Positions 1-7,614 of a stretch of DNA of 14,388 bases are shown piece after piece (position 1 is the first letter of the stretch; every line of letters starts with the position of its first letter). The position numbers and the translations under genes were made by a program. The notes under the pieces are model-generated. The model was not told the DNA's origin and ran no database searches. It worked only from the letters and a program-made list of their open reading frames with translations. Where the stretch lies: positions 1 through 14,388 of the forward strand of contig CACYDS010000048.1 of NCBI GenBank assembly GCA_902773285.1, given 5' to 3'. The DNA is from an uncultured Pseudomonadota bacterium (GTDB taxonomy: Bacteria; Pseudomonadota; Alphaproteobacteria; RUG11792).

Positions 1-17
1 GAGCGGTTGAGGATGGG

Positions 18-1319
18 CTATTTTTTTCCTTTTTTTCTCCAAATATCGTTCGCCTTTTGCTCCAGATTTATTTGCCTCTGGCGTGCAATGGCAAGTGATC
101 CTGCAGGTACTGTATCTGTGAACGTGCTTCCGGCACCAAGAATAGTGTTATCTTCAATGGTGATTGGAGCGATAAGCGTCGAGTTCGATCCAACAAACAC
201 GTTGCTACCGATTGCTGTCTTGCTCTTTGAAACCCCGTCATAATTGCACGTAATGGTCCCTGCTCCAATATTTGTTTTTTCCCCTATAGTAGTATCCCCT
301 ATGTATGCGAGATGCTTTGCCTTTGTTTTCGTTCCAAAAACAGAGCCTTTTACTTCCACAAAGTTGCCAATAGCTGCCCCCTCTGCAAAGCTGGAATTTC
401 CGCGTATTCGAGCAAAGGGACCTATCTCAACATTCTGAGAGATGCAGCAGTCTTGGATATGGGAAAACGCATATATGTGACTTCCTGCTCCTATTTTGAC
501 ATTATTTCCAATAATAACATTCGGCTCAATTACGACGTCGTTTTCGATTTGCGTATCGTGCGAAAAATAAACTGTTTCTGGAGATACTAGATTCACTCCA
601 TTTGCCATAAACTTTTGTCGCAACTGATTTTGCATAAATGCCTCTGCTTTTGCCAAATCCTGCATCGTATTTATGCCGTGAAAGGCTTCGTAGTCTGGAG
701 ATTGTATTACCTCGACCTCTTTTATAAAATTGAATATATCTGTCAGGTAATATTCGCCGGAATCTGCATTCTTTCTGATCTGAGGTACATATTTTTTCAA
801 AGATTCGGTTTTTATTTTATATATTCCTGTGTTGGCCAAAGATATTAATTTCTCGGCATCAGTGGCATTTTTATATTCGACTATTTTATCGAATTTACCG
901 TTATCTAAAACAATACGGCCATAGGGCATATGCTGAAATTCATGTGGTAATGTCATTGCTATCAAGGCATTTTTAGAAGAAGTTTTAGCGAGGTTCTTTA
1001 AATGCTCGGCTGATATCAGTGGCATGTCTCCGCAAAGAATTATGGTATATTCTGACGATAAAGCATCAAGCGCGCATTTAACTGCATCTGCCGTTCCCAA
1101 TGGCTCAGGCTGTATTTTGACGGTTACATCGCTAAAATACTCGCTATCTTTTATTTTATCTTGCGTAACAACTATGACATTTTGCGGACTACATTCGTTT
1201 ATTGTATCGATGATATAGCGAATAATTGGCTTACCAGCAATTGTATGAAAAAATTTGGGCAGGGACGACTTCATGCGGGAACTATTCCCTGCAGCTAATA
1301 TTATGAAATCTACCGACAT
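18..1319 (-). CDS. glmU: Bifunctional GlmU: GlcNAc-1-P uridylyltransferase / GlcN-1-P acetyltransferase
   Basis: Makes UDP-GlcNAc in the cytoplasm in two steps: acetylation of glucosamine-1-phosphate, then uridylyl transfer, feeding peptidoglycan and lipid A. The N-terminal nucleotidyltransferase domain (about 1-220) opens with the nucleotide loop LAAGNSSRMKSSLPK (8-22). It has GTADAV (75-80), CGDMP with metal ligand D98, and N217 matching the second metal-ligand Asn. The C-terminal left-handed beta-helix (about 245-415) shows hexapeptide repeats, IGNFVEVKGS (317-326) and the acetyltransferase catalytic His in KHLAYIGD (H336). The 433-residue length is slightly below the usual ~450. The nucleotide loop has SS where most family members have GT. 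The ATG is preceded by GAGGT, which overlaps the dgkA stop codon, so glmU is the last visible gene of the minus-strand operon and probably coupled to dgkA. The stop lies close to the window edge and no terminator is visible. Confidence 0.97.
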   Translation of the reverse strand: MSVDFIILAAGNSSRMKSSLPKFFHTIAGKPIIRYIIDTINECSPQNVIVVTQDKIKDSEYFSDVTVKIQPEPLGTADAVKCALDALSSEYTIILCGDMPLISAEHLKNLAKTSSKNALIAMTLPHEFQHMPYGRIVLDNGKFDKIVEYKNATDAEKLISLANTGIYKIKTESLKKYVPQIRKNADSGEYYLTDIFNFIKEVEVIQSPDYEAFHGINTMQDLAKAEAFMQNQLRQKFMANGVNLVSPETVYFSHDTQIENDVVIEPNVIIGNNVKIGAGSHIYAFSHIQDCCISQNVEIGPFARIRGNSSFAEGAAIGNFVEVKGSVFGTKTKAKHLAYIGDTTIGEKTNIGAGTITCNYDGVSKSKTAIGSNVFVGSNSTLIAPITIEDNTILGAGSTFTDTVPAGSLAIARQRQINLEQKANDIWRKKGKK

Positions 1320-1328
1320 GATGTTACC

Positions 1329-1673
1329 TCACAATATAAACGACAAAACCCAAATTATTGCAAAATGCATCATCATTATAAAAACAGCCGCACTTGCAAT
1401 ATCTTTTGCTTTTTTTGATAATTCGTGCCTCTCAAGTCCTACTCGGTCTACAGTCGCTTCGATCGCCGAATTTACTGCCTCAGCAAATAAAATCAAAACA
1501 AACGAACTAAACATATATAATCGCATACTGAGAGTGGTATCACGAAATATTTCTATTACGACTAAAATTGCTAAAACTATAAGTTCTTGCTGAAATGCAC
1601 GCTCTTTTAACAGATTTTCTAACCCGCTCATTGAATAGAAAAATGCATTCTTTATAGCAACTAAACTTTTCAT
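1329..1673 (-). CDS. dgkA: Diacylglycerol kinase DgkA, small integral-membrane type
   Basis: Phosphorylates diacylglycerol to phosphatidate in the inner membrane with ATP, returning lipid to phospholipid synthesis. The 114 residues compare with 122 in E. coli. The family signature is intact around AEAVNSAIEATVDR (64-77) followed by HELSKKAKDIASAAV (83-97). Acidic and Asn residues matching the E. coli active site are present: E24, E30, E65, N68, the catalytic-base position E72, and D76. Three hydrophobic segments fit about 31-43, 50-64 and 93-113. The start overlaps the stop of the upstream transferase as ATGA. DgkA next to phosphoethanolamine transferases makes metabolic sense because those enzymes release diacylglycerol when they use phosphatidylethanolamine as donor. 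The same gene pairing is known beside mcr-3-type transferases. Confidence 0.96.
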   Translation of the reverse strand: MKSLVAIKNAFFYSMSGLENLLKERAFQQELIVLAILVVIEIFRDTTLSMRLYMFSSFVLILFAEAVNSAIEATVDRVGLERHELSKKAKDIASAAVFIMMMHFAIIWVLSFIL

Positions 1674-3253
1674 TTTGTTCTCACTTTCTCAAAACTTAAT
1701 GAGTTGCCGGAACTAGTTACTTTCATATATCCGGAACGTCCGTAGTAATCTAGACCATTTGCATAAAATATTCCATGCTTTTCATTCGGATTATCTATCT
1801 TAAATCCCAATATCTCTGCAATTATTTTAGCAACAACGTAAGGATAAATCGCTTTCAAAGAACGTATCTTGTTCATGAACCTCTCATCGTTGCTTTGAAA
1901 TAAAAATGGTACTGTCGCAACTTCAGGCTCTATTATGCTGTGCCCGAACATCCCTTTTTCACCTAACATTTCGCTGTGATCTGATGCCCAAATTATATAA
2001 AACTTACCAAGCCTTTGCTTATTGAAGCGTTCAAATACGCGTGTTATAAACGTGTCATTATACCTCATTGCATTATCGTATTCATCTATTTTTGCATCGA
2101 GGCCATCAGTAAAATACTTGGTAGCTTTATAATTCATTGGAAAATTTTCAGCATACGGAGTATGTATACAGCGCTGATGCAAGACGATAAAATTTCTTTT
2201 TATATAATTTTGAGCGTTCACCAATTCTAGTATATAGTCATCCCTCAACTCTGCAACTCGATTTTTATCATCTTCTCTAGTCACCAAAACATCGATATAT
2301 CGTGAGCTTTTGTTGCATACGCTATTGACCATATTTTTGGGATCAGAGGCTAAGTAAAATGTCTTAAATCCGTTCTCTTTTGCCAGTTTAAACAAACTCG
2401 TGTCGCCACTATCATTCAGATTTACATTATCTGGCTCGTATATCACATTTGTCATGAATCTGAGTGATGCCTTAGTACATACTGCTCCGGCTACCCCTTT
2501 GCTGTAATAAAAATCGCTACTCTTCGATAACTTTTCTAGATTTGGCGTTGTATCTCTTTCATATCCAAAAAGAGACATATGATTCATATTTACGCTCTCC
2601 CCCAAGATATATACGATCGTAATCGACTCCGAAGGATCAATTCCGACATTCGTAATCGAATAATCTTTATATTTTGGCGGATTATATTCCTGAAACCATG
2701 ACGCGATATAGTATGAAAAACATTTCAATGTGTTAGAAATTGAAATTCTTCCCTCTATTGGATAGGGGGTGCAATTTTTGACGTTTTTATACAGCATTAT
2801 AGGAATAGTTATCAGCAAAATTAGAGTTCCCCATACATTCTTTAATTTGTTTGCCCGGGAGATGTACCATATTAACACAAAAGGGATTATCACTGTGGGC
2901 AATATTTGCCAATGCATTGAAATTGCATCTTTAGCACCGAGCAAAACATCTTTCCACTCAGCGAATATCATATCAAAATCAAATTGCGTCATTAAGCGTC
3001 CGAAGTACGATAACCTAGAAAACTGTATAAGCTGTAAAATACATAACGTCATGATTATGGCGGCGCTCATCAACCTGTATTTGTTTAGTGCTATTCCTGC
3101 ACTCAGTGGAATCAAAAATATCCAGGCTCTTATGCCGGATGTTATCCTATATGTAGGAGTGTATACGGAATATACAAAATCAGGCAACACCAATAACAGT
3201 TCTATACAGAAGACTAAGATAATGAATTTTATGTACTTACAGAGCAACATCAT
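1670..3253 (-). CDS. Phosphoethanolamine transferase-like membrane protein, copy 2 (sulfatase fold)
   Basis: Predicted inner-membrane enzyme of the EptA/CptA/OpgE class, which moves phosphoethanolamine from phosphatidylethanolamine to an envelope acceptor such as lipid A or a glycan core. The N-terminal part has about five hydrophobic segments (roughly 8-26, 43-57, 62-77, 115-131, 140-155), followed by a periplasmic alkaline-phosphatase-fold domain (about 205-495). Expected metal and nucleophile residues are visible: E219 in LGESVN, T260 in AVCTKAS as the phospho-acceptor Thr, and D425-H426 in ASDHSEMLGE. H364 and H438 occupy the other conserved His regions. The usual HxxGSHxPY is replaced by HQRCIHTPY. 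The stop overlaps dgkA as ATGA, and the start overlaps copy 1 as ATGA. It begins with two consecutive Met codons and no clear Shine-Dalgarno, suggesting reliance on coupling. The family is clear; the acceptor is unknown. Confidence 0.85.
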   Translation of the reverse strand: MMLLCKYIKFIILVFCIELLLVLPDFVYSVYTPTYRITSGIRAWIFLIPLSAGIALNKYRLMSAAIIMTLCILQLIQFSRLSYFGRLMTQFDFDMIFAEWKDVLLGAKDAISMHWQILPTVIIPFVLIWYISRANKLKNVWGTLILLITIPIMLYKNVKNCTPYPIEGRISISNTLKCFSYYIASWFQEYNPPKYKDYSITNVGIDPSESITIVYILGESVNMNHMSLFGYERDTTPNLEKLSKSSDFYYSKGVAGAVCTKASLRFMTNVIYEPDNVNLNDSGDTSLFKLAKENGFKTFYLASDPKNMVNSVCNKSSRYIDVLVTREDDKNRVAELRDDYILELVNAQNYIKRNFIVLHQRCIHTPYAENFPMNYKATKYFTDGLDAKIDEYDNAMRYNDTFITRVFERFNKQRLGKFYIIWASDHSEMLGEKGMFGHSIIEPEVATVPFLFQSNDERFMNKIRSLKAIYPYVVAKIIAEILGFKIDNPNEKHGIFYANGLDYYGRSGYMKVTSSGNSLSFEKVRTK

Positions 3254-4830
3254 CTGTATGTTTTATAACTTAGCGATTTGTTTTTTAAATCCTTATATAC
3301 CTCCATATATCCGCGTCGTCCATCAAAATCTATACCATTTATGAAAAACATATTTGCTTTCTGGTTAGGATTTGTGACTTCAAACCCCATAACGTTTGCC
3401 AGCAATTGAGCTATTTCGTGATGCGTTGGTCTAAATATCGACCGTATCTTTTTCATAAATTTTACATCATTGCTTTGGACGAGCACCGGAATATTAGCCG
3501 TTAAAGGATGCAAAGTTGAATGCCCCCATAGTCCTTCTTCATCAAAAAGCTCATTATGATCAGATGCGAATATTATATAAAACTTCCCTGTGGTCTGCTT
3601 ATTAAAGCGTTCAAATACTCGATATAAAAACGTATCTTCATACAGCATTATGTTGTCATAATCATCAATCCGGACATCCTTACTACCGCCGAATGGCCTG
3701 TGCCCATTATATCCATCTGGATAATGCTCAGTGTATGGATCATGTGGACAACGCTGCTGGATGATAATGAAATTTCTGTCCGTAAATTTCTGTTTATCCA
3801 GCAAATCAAATATATAATCATCGCGCTTCTTGAGCACTTGTGCTTCATTTGTGTTTCTGGTTTCCGTTACATTAATATATTTCGACTTTGCTGTACAAAT
3901 TGATGCAAGCATCTTGTTGTCCTGTGACGTCAGATAAAACACCTTAAAACCGTTCTCTTTTGCGAATCGGCACAAACTGGTTTCGGCATCAGCATTCAGT
4001 TTAATGTTATTGGGTTCCCATATAACGTTCATCATAAATTTATTAGCCGCTTTTGTGCAAACAGCGCCAGATATACCCTGAACGTAGTAAAAATTCTCAG
4101 ACTTAGCCAATTCCTTGAGCATTGGTGTTGTATTTCTTTCGTAGCCGAAAAGCGACATGTGCTTGTAATTTACGCTTTCTCCAACAACATAAACAATAGT
4201 GATCGGTTCATCCGTCTTGATTCCAACATTCTTTATCTCATACTCCGCATACTTCGGAGGATTATACTTCGATACAACATCACGCAATGCGAATGAAAAA
4301 CTTTTTAGAGTGTTGTCTATAGTTATTCGCCCATCAAGAGGGTAAGGAACACCTCGTTGTAAATTCACGACGAAAATGCTGAATGCTGTTATAATTAAAG
4401 TGGCAGTACCATAAACAGACCTTTTGTTGTTAAGACGTAAAATCCAAGACAGCAAACCAAACGGAATTAAAACAATTGGTATTACTTTCCAGTGATTGGC
4501 GAGTGCGCTAGTTGCGCTGAGAAATATATCGTTAAATTCGTCAAATAGCGCAGTAAAGTCGTATGCCATCAAGTATCTTCCAAAAAACGACATTACTGAA
4601 AATTGCATCAGTTGCAAGAGGCATAACAAAGCGATAGCTGAATATGTTATCCATATATATTTGTTGAATACGAGACCAACACTTAGAGGAATGATAAATT
4701 TCAAAGCTTTCAAGACAGATAAAACCTTATATTTATCATCAACACACTGATATATATAATCCGGAGCTAATAGCAATAATATAACAAAACAAACTAACCA
4801 TAAATTCTTTAGTTTTATCCACAAATTCAT
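3250..4830 (-). CDS. Phosphoethanolamine transferase-like membrane protein, copy 1 (sulfatase fold)
   Basis: Tandem paralogue of the next gene downstream, 526 against 527 residues with the same layout: about five N-terminal membrane segments, then a periplasmic sulfatase-fold domain. By eye about half of positions match, rising to about 60% around residues 410-465. Key residues are kept: E218 in VGESVN, T259 in AVCTKAA, D424-H425 in ASDHNELFDE, H363 and H437. The segment after the Asp-His pair differs from the usual DHGExLGE (NELFDEEG against SEMLGEKG in copy 2), so the two copies may use different acceptors. Both end in a shared tail with the pattern NG(L/I)D..GR.GYM.V (about 498-511), which I do not know from E. 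coli EptA. The start overlaps the yidC stop as ATGA, with AGGA five bases upstream. The acceptor and the identity of the transferred group are inferred from the family only. Confidence 0.85.
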   Translation of the reverse strand: MNLWIKLKNLWLVCFVILLLLAPDYIYQCVDDKYKVLSVLKALKFIIPLSVGLVFNKYIWITYSAIALLCLLQLMQFSVMSFFGRYLMAYDFTALFDEFNDIFLSATSALANHWKVIPIVLIPFGLLSWILRLNNKRSVYGTATLIITAFSIFVVNLQRGVPYPLDGRITIDNTLKSFSFALRDVVSKYNPPKYAEYEIKNVGIKTDEPITIVYVVGESVNYKHMSLFGYERNTTPMLKELAKSENFYYVQGISGAVCTKAANKFMMNVIWEPNNIKLNADAETSLCRFAKENGFKVFYLTSQDNKMLASICTAKSKYINVTETRNTNEAQVLKKRDDYIFDLLDKQKFTDRNFIIIQQRCPHDPYTEHYPDGYNGHRPFGGSKDVRIDDYDNIMLYEDTFLYRVFERFNKQTTGKFYIIFASDHNELFDEEGLWGHSTLHPLTANIPVLVQSNDVKFMKKIRSIFRPTHHEIAQLLANVMGFEVTNPNQKANMFFINGIDFDGRRGYMEVYKDLKNKSLSYKTYR

Positions 4831-6518
4831 TTTATTCCTAATTGCTTATTTACCAACCTTTGTTGTATTATACTGAAAAGGTTGCTTATAGTCCAATAAA
4901 TAACGACTGCAACCGGAAATGATGCGCATATGTATGTGAATAACAATGGCATAAACAGCATCATATTTTTCTGCATTTTTTGTTCGCTCGTTTCATTTGC
5001 CGATTGAAACTTGCCAGCTGAAGATATTTTCTGCTGCAAGAACATTGTCAATCCCATTATTATTGGCCATAATCCTATTTGTAAAAAGCTGGGAGGATTC
5101 CAATTGATTGCTCCGAATAGATTGAATACATATAGACTATCCGGTGCAGAAAGGTCTTTTATCCATCCAAATAGCGGGGCATGACGCATTTCTATGCTGA
5201 TAAAGAAAATCTTATATAAACAAAAGAAAATAGGTGCTTGCAATAACATCGGTAGACATCCGGACATTGGAGATATTTTTTCGCGCCTGTATAGCATCAT
5301 CATTTCTTGGTTCATACGCATTTTGTCATTTGCATATGTCTTTTGCAACATAGCAATTTTAGGCTGCAATTCTTTCATCTTAGCCATCGAAACAAATGAC
5401 TTTTTCATGAGCGGATATGTAATAACTCGGAATAACAATGTTAACACTAGTATCACGAATCCCATATTCGAGAAAATATCGGAGAAGATATCGACAAGCT
5501 GAATTAGTGGTTTTGTTATTATAAAGAACCAACCAAAATCGATTGCCATTTCAAATTTGTCAAAATTTGCATTATCCCGATAGCTTTTCAGCACTTTATA
5601 GTCCTTTGCTCCCGTAAATATCGAATAGTTTAGTTCAACCATAGTATCTGGCGATAAATTTATATCTCCGCGTCTATGTGTTACTATCTTATACGTATCA
5701 TCATCGGGTTTATCGTAGCTAACCGTAACTTTTTTGCTTTTATTAACAACAGAACAGAGCCAATATAAATCTGTATATCCCAACCATTTGCAGTCTTTTA
5801 GAATTTTGTTTCCTTCAATATCTTTGTATTTTATTTCCTCGACTTTACTATCAAAATATCCGACAAGCCCTTCATGCACAACAGCGTAATTGTGTTGTTC
5901 AGGTTTTGATCGGACAAGCTCGGAATGAGCAGATAATTTTACTTCCTTACCAGAAGTATTCAGTATTTTATCCTTTATTTTCCACAGATATTCGTCATCA
6001 ATTGTTATTGTGCGTTCTATTAGTAGTCCGTTTTTCGTTTGGGTCGCTATCACCAATGATTGAGATTTTTCTTTTCGATCTTTAATTTTCCATACAATTG
6101 TATCTGAAATATTTTCCTGATTTGTTTTGTCGGTGTAAGATATTGCGTAATAGAATTGACTTGCTGTGTTTTTCGGCGTCAGCAACATTACATTTTCACT
6201 ATTTTGATCAGTGGTTTTTTTGTACTTTTTTAAAATTACAGAATCGATTACGCCACCATTCAAATCAATCGTGCCTTCTATATAATCATTTTCCAAACTA
6301 ACTCTCGTATCACTATTCATCGCATCTTTGATTGAAATTACCTTGGAAGTCTTGTCATCCTGCTCATCTTCTGTTTCTTCGATTTTTTGTTGTTCTCCTT
6401 TATTGGAACTGAAATTCGAATCGGAAAAATAATCGTAACCAAACATGACTGCCATAAAACAAATCATTGCAATTATAAAATTCTTAGAACTTGTTTTTTC
6501 ATCGTTGTTAAAAGACAT
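4827..6518 (-). CDS. yidC: Membrane protein insertase YidC (Oxa1/Alb3 family)
   Basis: Inserts and folds inner-membrane proteins, alone or with SecYEG. The 563 residues fit the proteobacterial form. There is one N-terminal membrane segment (about 13-30) and a charged linker rich in Glu, Asp and Lys (41-60). The large periplasmic beta domain spans about 70-320. The conserved five-helix core begins near 330, with the hydrophilic-groove arginine at R364 in LLFRVITYPL. The cytoplasmic hairpin around 375-415 carries MAKMKELQPKIAMLQ. The motifs GCLPMLLQAPIFFCLY (420-435) and FPVAVVIYWTISNLFSIIQQ (534-553) are characteristic. The start ATG has a strong GGAGGAT site just upstream. The stop overlaps the first transferase gene as ATGA, an unusual neighbour; many alphaproteobacteria have engB/yihA here instead. 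Confidence 0.97.
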   Translation of the reverse strand: MSFNNDEKTSSKNFIIAMICFMAVMFGYDYFSDSNFSSNKGEQQKIEETEDEQDDKTSKVISIKDAMNSDTRVSLENDYIEGTIDLNGGVIDSVILKKYKKTTDQNSENVMLLTPKNTASQFYYAISYTDKTNQENISDTIVWKIKDRKEKSQSLVIATQTKNGLLIERTITIDDEYLWKIKDKILNTSGKEVKLSAHSELVRSKPEQHNYAVVHEGLVGYFDSKVEEIKYKDIEGNKILKDCKWLGYTDLYWLCSVVNKSKKVTVSYDKPDDDTYKIVTHRRGDINLSPDTMVELNYSIFTGAKDYKVLKSYRDNANFDKFEMAIDFGWFFIITKPLIQLVDIFSDIFSNMGFVILVLTLLFRVITYPLMKKSFVSMAKMKELQPKIAMLQKTYANDKMRMNQEMMMLYRREKISPMSGCLPMLLQAPIFFCLYKIFFISIEMRHAPLFGWIKDLSAPDSLYVFNLFGAINWNPPSFLQIGLWPIIMGLTMFLQQKISSAGKFQSANETSEQKMQKNMMLFMPLLFTYICASFPVAVVIYWTISNLFSIIQQRLVNKQLGIK

Positions 6519-6520
6519 TC

Positions 6521-6530
6521 ATCCTCCATC
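6521..6530 (-). promoter_or_regulatory. Shine-Dalgarno for yidC
   Basis: The minus strand reads GATGGAGGAT directly before the yidC ATG, one of the strongest ribosome-binding sites in the operon. It lies in the short gap after yidD, so yidC can initiate independently although yidD and yidC are almost contiguous. Confidence 0.7.
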
Positions 6531-6538
6531 AAAAATTT

Positions 6539-6769
6539 TTAAGGAACTGGGTCATATCCACAATTTGAGTACTTCCTAAAACCAGGACGACACCGAAGTA
6601 TTCTCCGAAACGAAAGTGCAACTCCTTTTAAAACCCCATATTTTTCAACGGCCTCTATCGCATAAGATGAGCAAGTCGGAATATACCTGCAACTTGGCCG
6701 CTTCCAAGAAAACACCACTTTATAGCATTTTACAAACGAGACAAAAATTCCCTTAATCATTGCCGCCAT
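6539..6769 (-). CDS. yidD: YidD, membrane protein insertion efficiency factor
   Basis: Small, basic, membrane-associated protein that assists YidC-dependent insertion. The 76 residues match the family length. The diagnostic block CRYIPTCSSYAIEAVEKYG (27-45) is intact. It is followed by RRILRCRPG (55-63) and the terminal GYDPVP. Four conserved-type cysteines are C27, C33, C60 and C70. The gene overlaps rnpA by 17 bases using the first ATG. A second in-frame ATG three codons later (MIKGIF) would shorten the overlap to 8 bases and looks like the commoner family N-terminus, so the exact start is open. It sits between rnpA and yidC, the standard order in proteobacteria. Confidence 0.95.
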   Translation of the reverse strand: MAAMIKGIFVSFVKCYKVVFSWKRPSCRYIPTCSSYAIEAVEKYGVLKGVALSFRRILRCRPGFRKYSNCGYDPVP

Positions 6770-7109
6770 CTTCGTTTCTGGATTTTCTTAGCGAATAACA
6801 AAAAGCAGACTTCAGCTCAGCAAATTTCATCTCGGTCGTTCTTGTATTTGCTATGAATACAAAAGCACAACCGGGCAAAAACTCATCACTAAATTCACGA
6901 ACCAAAGCACGCAAACGACGTTTAGCAAAATTTCGCTTTACGGCATTTCCAACTTTGCGACTAGCTGTATAGCCAACAAAAGGGTACAAAGCATCAATGT
7001 GCTGACAAACAGACACTACTCCCCTTGTCCTCACTGCTGTACCTTGTCTCATTACGCTTAGGAACATAGCTCGCCTTTTGATAGTTTTTGGAAACACGTG
7101 CTTAAGCAC
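6753..7109 (-). CDS. rnpA: RNase P protein component
   Basis: Protein subunit of RNase P, which binds the 5' leader of pre-tRNA and helps the catalytic RNA cleave it. The 118 residues are typical. The RNA-binding signature is at 54-70, GNAVKRNFAKRRLRALV; most members have Arg or Lys where this has F61. The N-terminal FPKTIKRRAMFLSVMRQG (6-23) aligns with the usual LKKRxxFxxVxxxG start. The start is GTG, eight bases inside the end of rpmH, with AGAGG upstream within rpmH. The next in-frame ATG is residue 15, which would cut into the conserved domain. The rpmH-rnpA overlap indicates translational coupling, keeping RnpA output tied to bL34. Confidence 0.94.
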   Translation of the reverse strand: MLKHVFPKTIKRRAMFLSVMRQGTAVRTRGVVSVCQHIDALYPFVGYTASRKVGNAVKRNFAKRRLRALVREFSDEFLPGCAFVFIANTRTTEMKFAELKSAFCYSLRKSRNEDGGND

Positions 7110-7236
7110 TCAGCCTCTTTCGTCCCTTAGCCCTTCTCGAGGCTAGAACTTTTCTCCCGCCAACTGTTGCCATCCTGCTTAAAAAACCATGCCTTCTCTT
7201 ACGAACCAAATTACTTGGTTGATACGTACGTTTCAT
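7102..7236 (-). CDS. rpmH: 50S ribosomal protein bL34
   Basis: Reading the minus strand from an ATG at 7236 gives 44 residues ending in TAA. The product starts MKRTYQPSNLVRKRRHGFL, continues SRMATVGGRKVLASRRAKG and ends RKRLSA. This is full-length bL34, with the invariant KRTYQPS start and the RMAT...GR.VL..RR.KGR.RL core. It is a small basic protein of the large ribosomal subunit. A GGTGA sequence lies four bases upstream of the ATG. It is the first gene of the eight-gene minus-strand operon, and its last codons overlap the GTG start of rnpA. Confidence 0.97.
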   Translation of the reverse strand: MKRTYQPSNLVRKRRHGFLSRMATVGGRKVLASRRAKGRKRLSA

Positions 7237-7266
7237 AATTTCACCATTCAACAAATTAACCCCTAT

Positions 7267-7295
7267 ATTCTACCATAAGCTTTACTGCTTATCCA
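7267..7295 (-). promoter_or_regulatory. Candidate sigma-70-type promoter for the rpmH operon
   Basis: The minus strand has a -35-like TGGATA (7290-7295, 4/6 to TTGACA), a 17-base spacer and a -10-like TAGAAT (7267-7272, 5/6 to TATAAT). Transcription would begin near 7260, leaving a leader of about 25 bases before the rpmH ATG. It is the best-spaced pair I found upstream of rpmH; it is untested. Confidence 0.5.
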
Positions 7296-7538
7296 GATGA
7301 TTTTTTTGTTTGTATAAGTTATTCTGCGACTTAAATGCAGAAGCCGAACGCTTAAAAAAAGTAGAGTAATCAGTTAGACTCAACAAAGTACAAGCAATTA
7401 TTTGTAGCGGCGGAGGAGGGGGGGATAGAAGCATACTTGAATGAACGCATCTATTTCAAGGATATCAGAACTAATTAATTGTTCAAAATCAGCGCTTTTT
7501 GAAAAAAACAAACGAAGCAGATCTGGCTAATAGCTAGA

Positions 7539-7573
7539 GCTCTCTGTGTTGCTTTTGCCATGTACAGCAGAGC
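7539..7573. repeat. Bulged inverted repeat / stem-loop
   Basis: GCTCT-CTGT on the left arm (7539-7547) pairs with ACAG-c-AGAGC on the right arm (7564-7573). This gives nine base pairs with a single bulged C and a 16-base loop. No T-run follows on either side, so it is not a typical intrinsic terminator. It is the most structured element in the coding gap. Confidence 0.45.
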
Positions 7574-7614
7574 CATTCCTTGTTAAGCTATCCGCCAAAT
7601 CCTGAGGTAGCGAG

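Noticed and set aside
2769..3344. 191-codon plus-strand open frame
   Set aside because: It is antisense to both transferase genes, whose motifs and ATGA junctions are unambiguous; length reflects A/T-rich codon use on the other strand.
7289..7297. DnaA-box-like TTATCCAGA, raising an oriC near rpmH
   Set aside because: Single site with a mismatch, overlapping the proposed rpmH -35; no cluster of boxes, no dnaA, no clear unwinding region.
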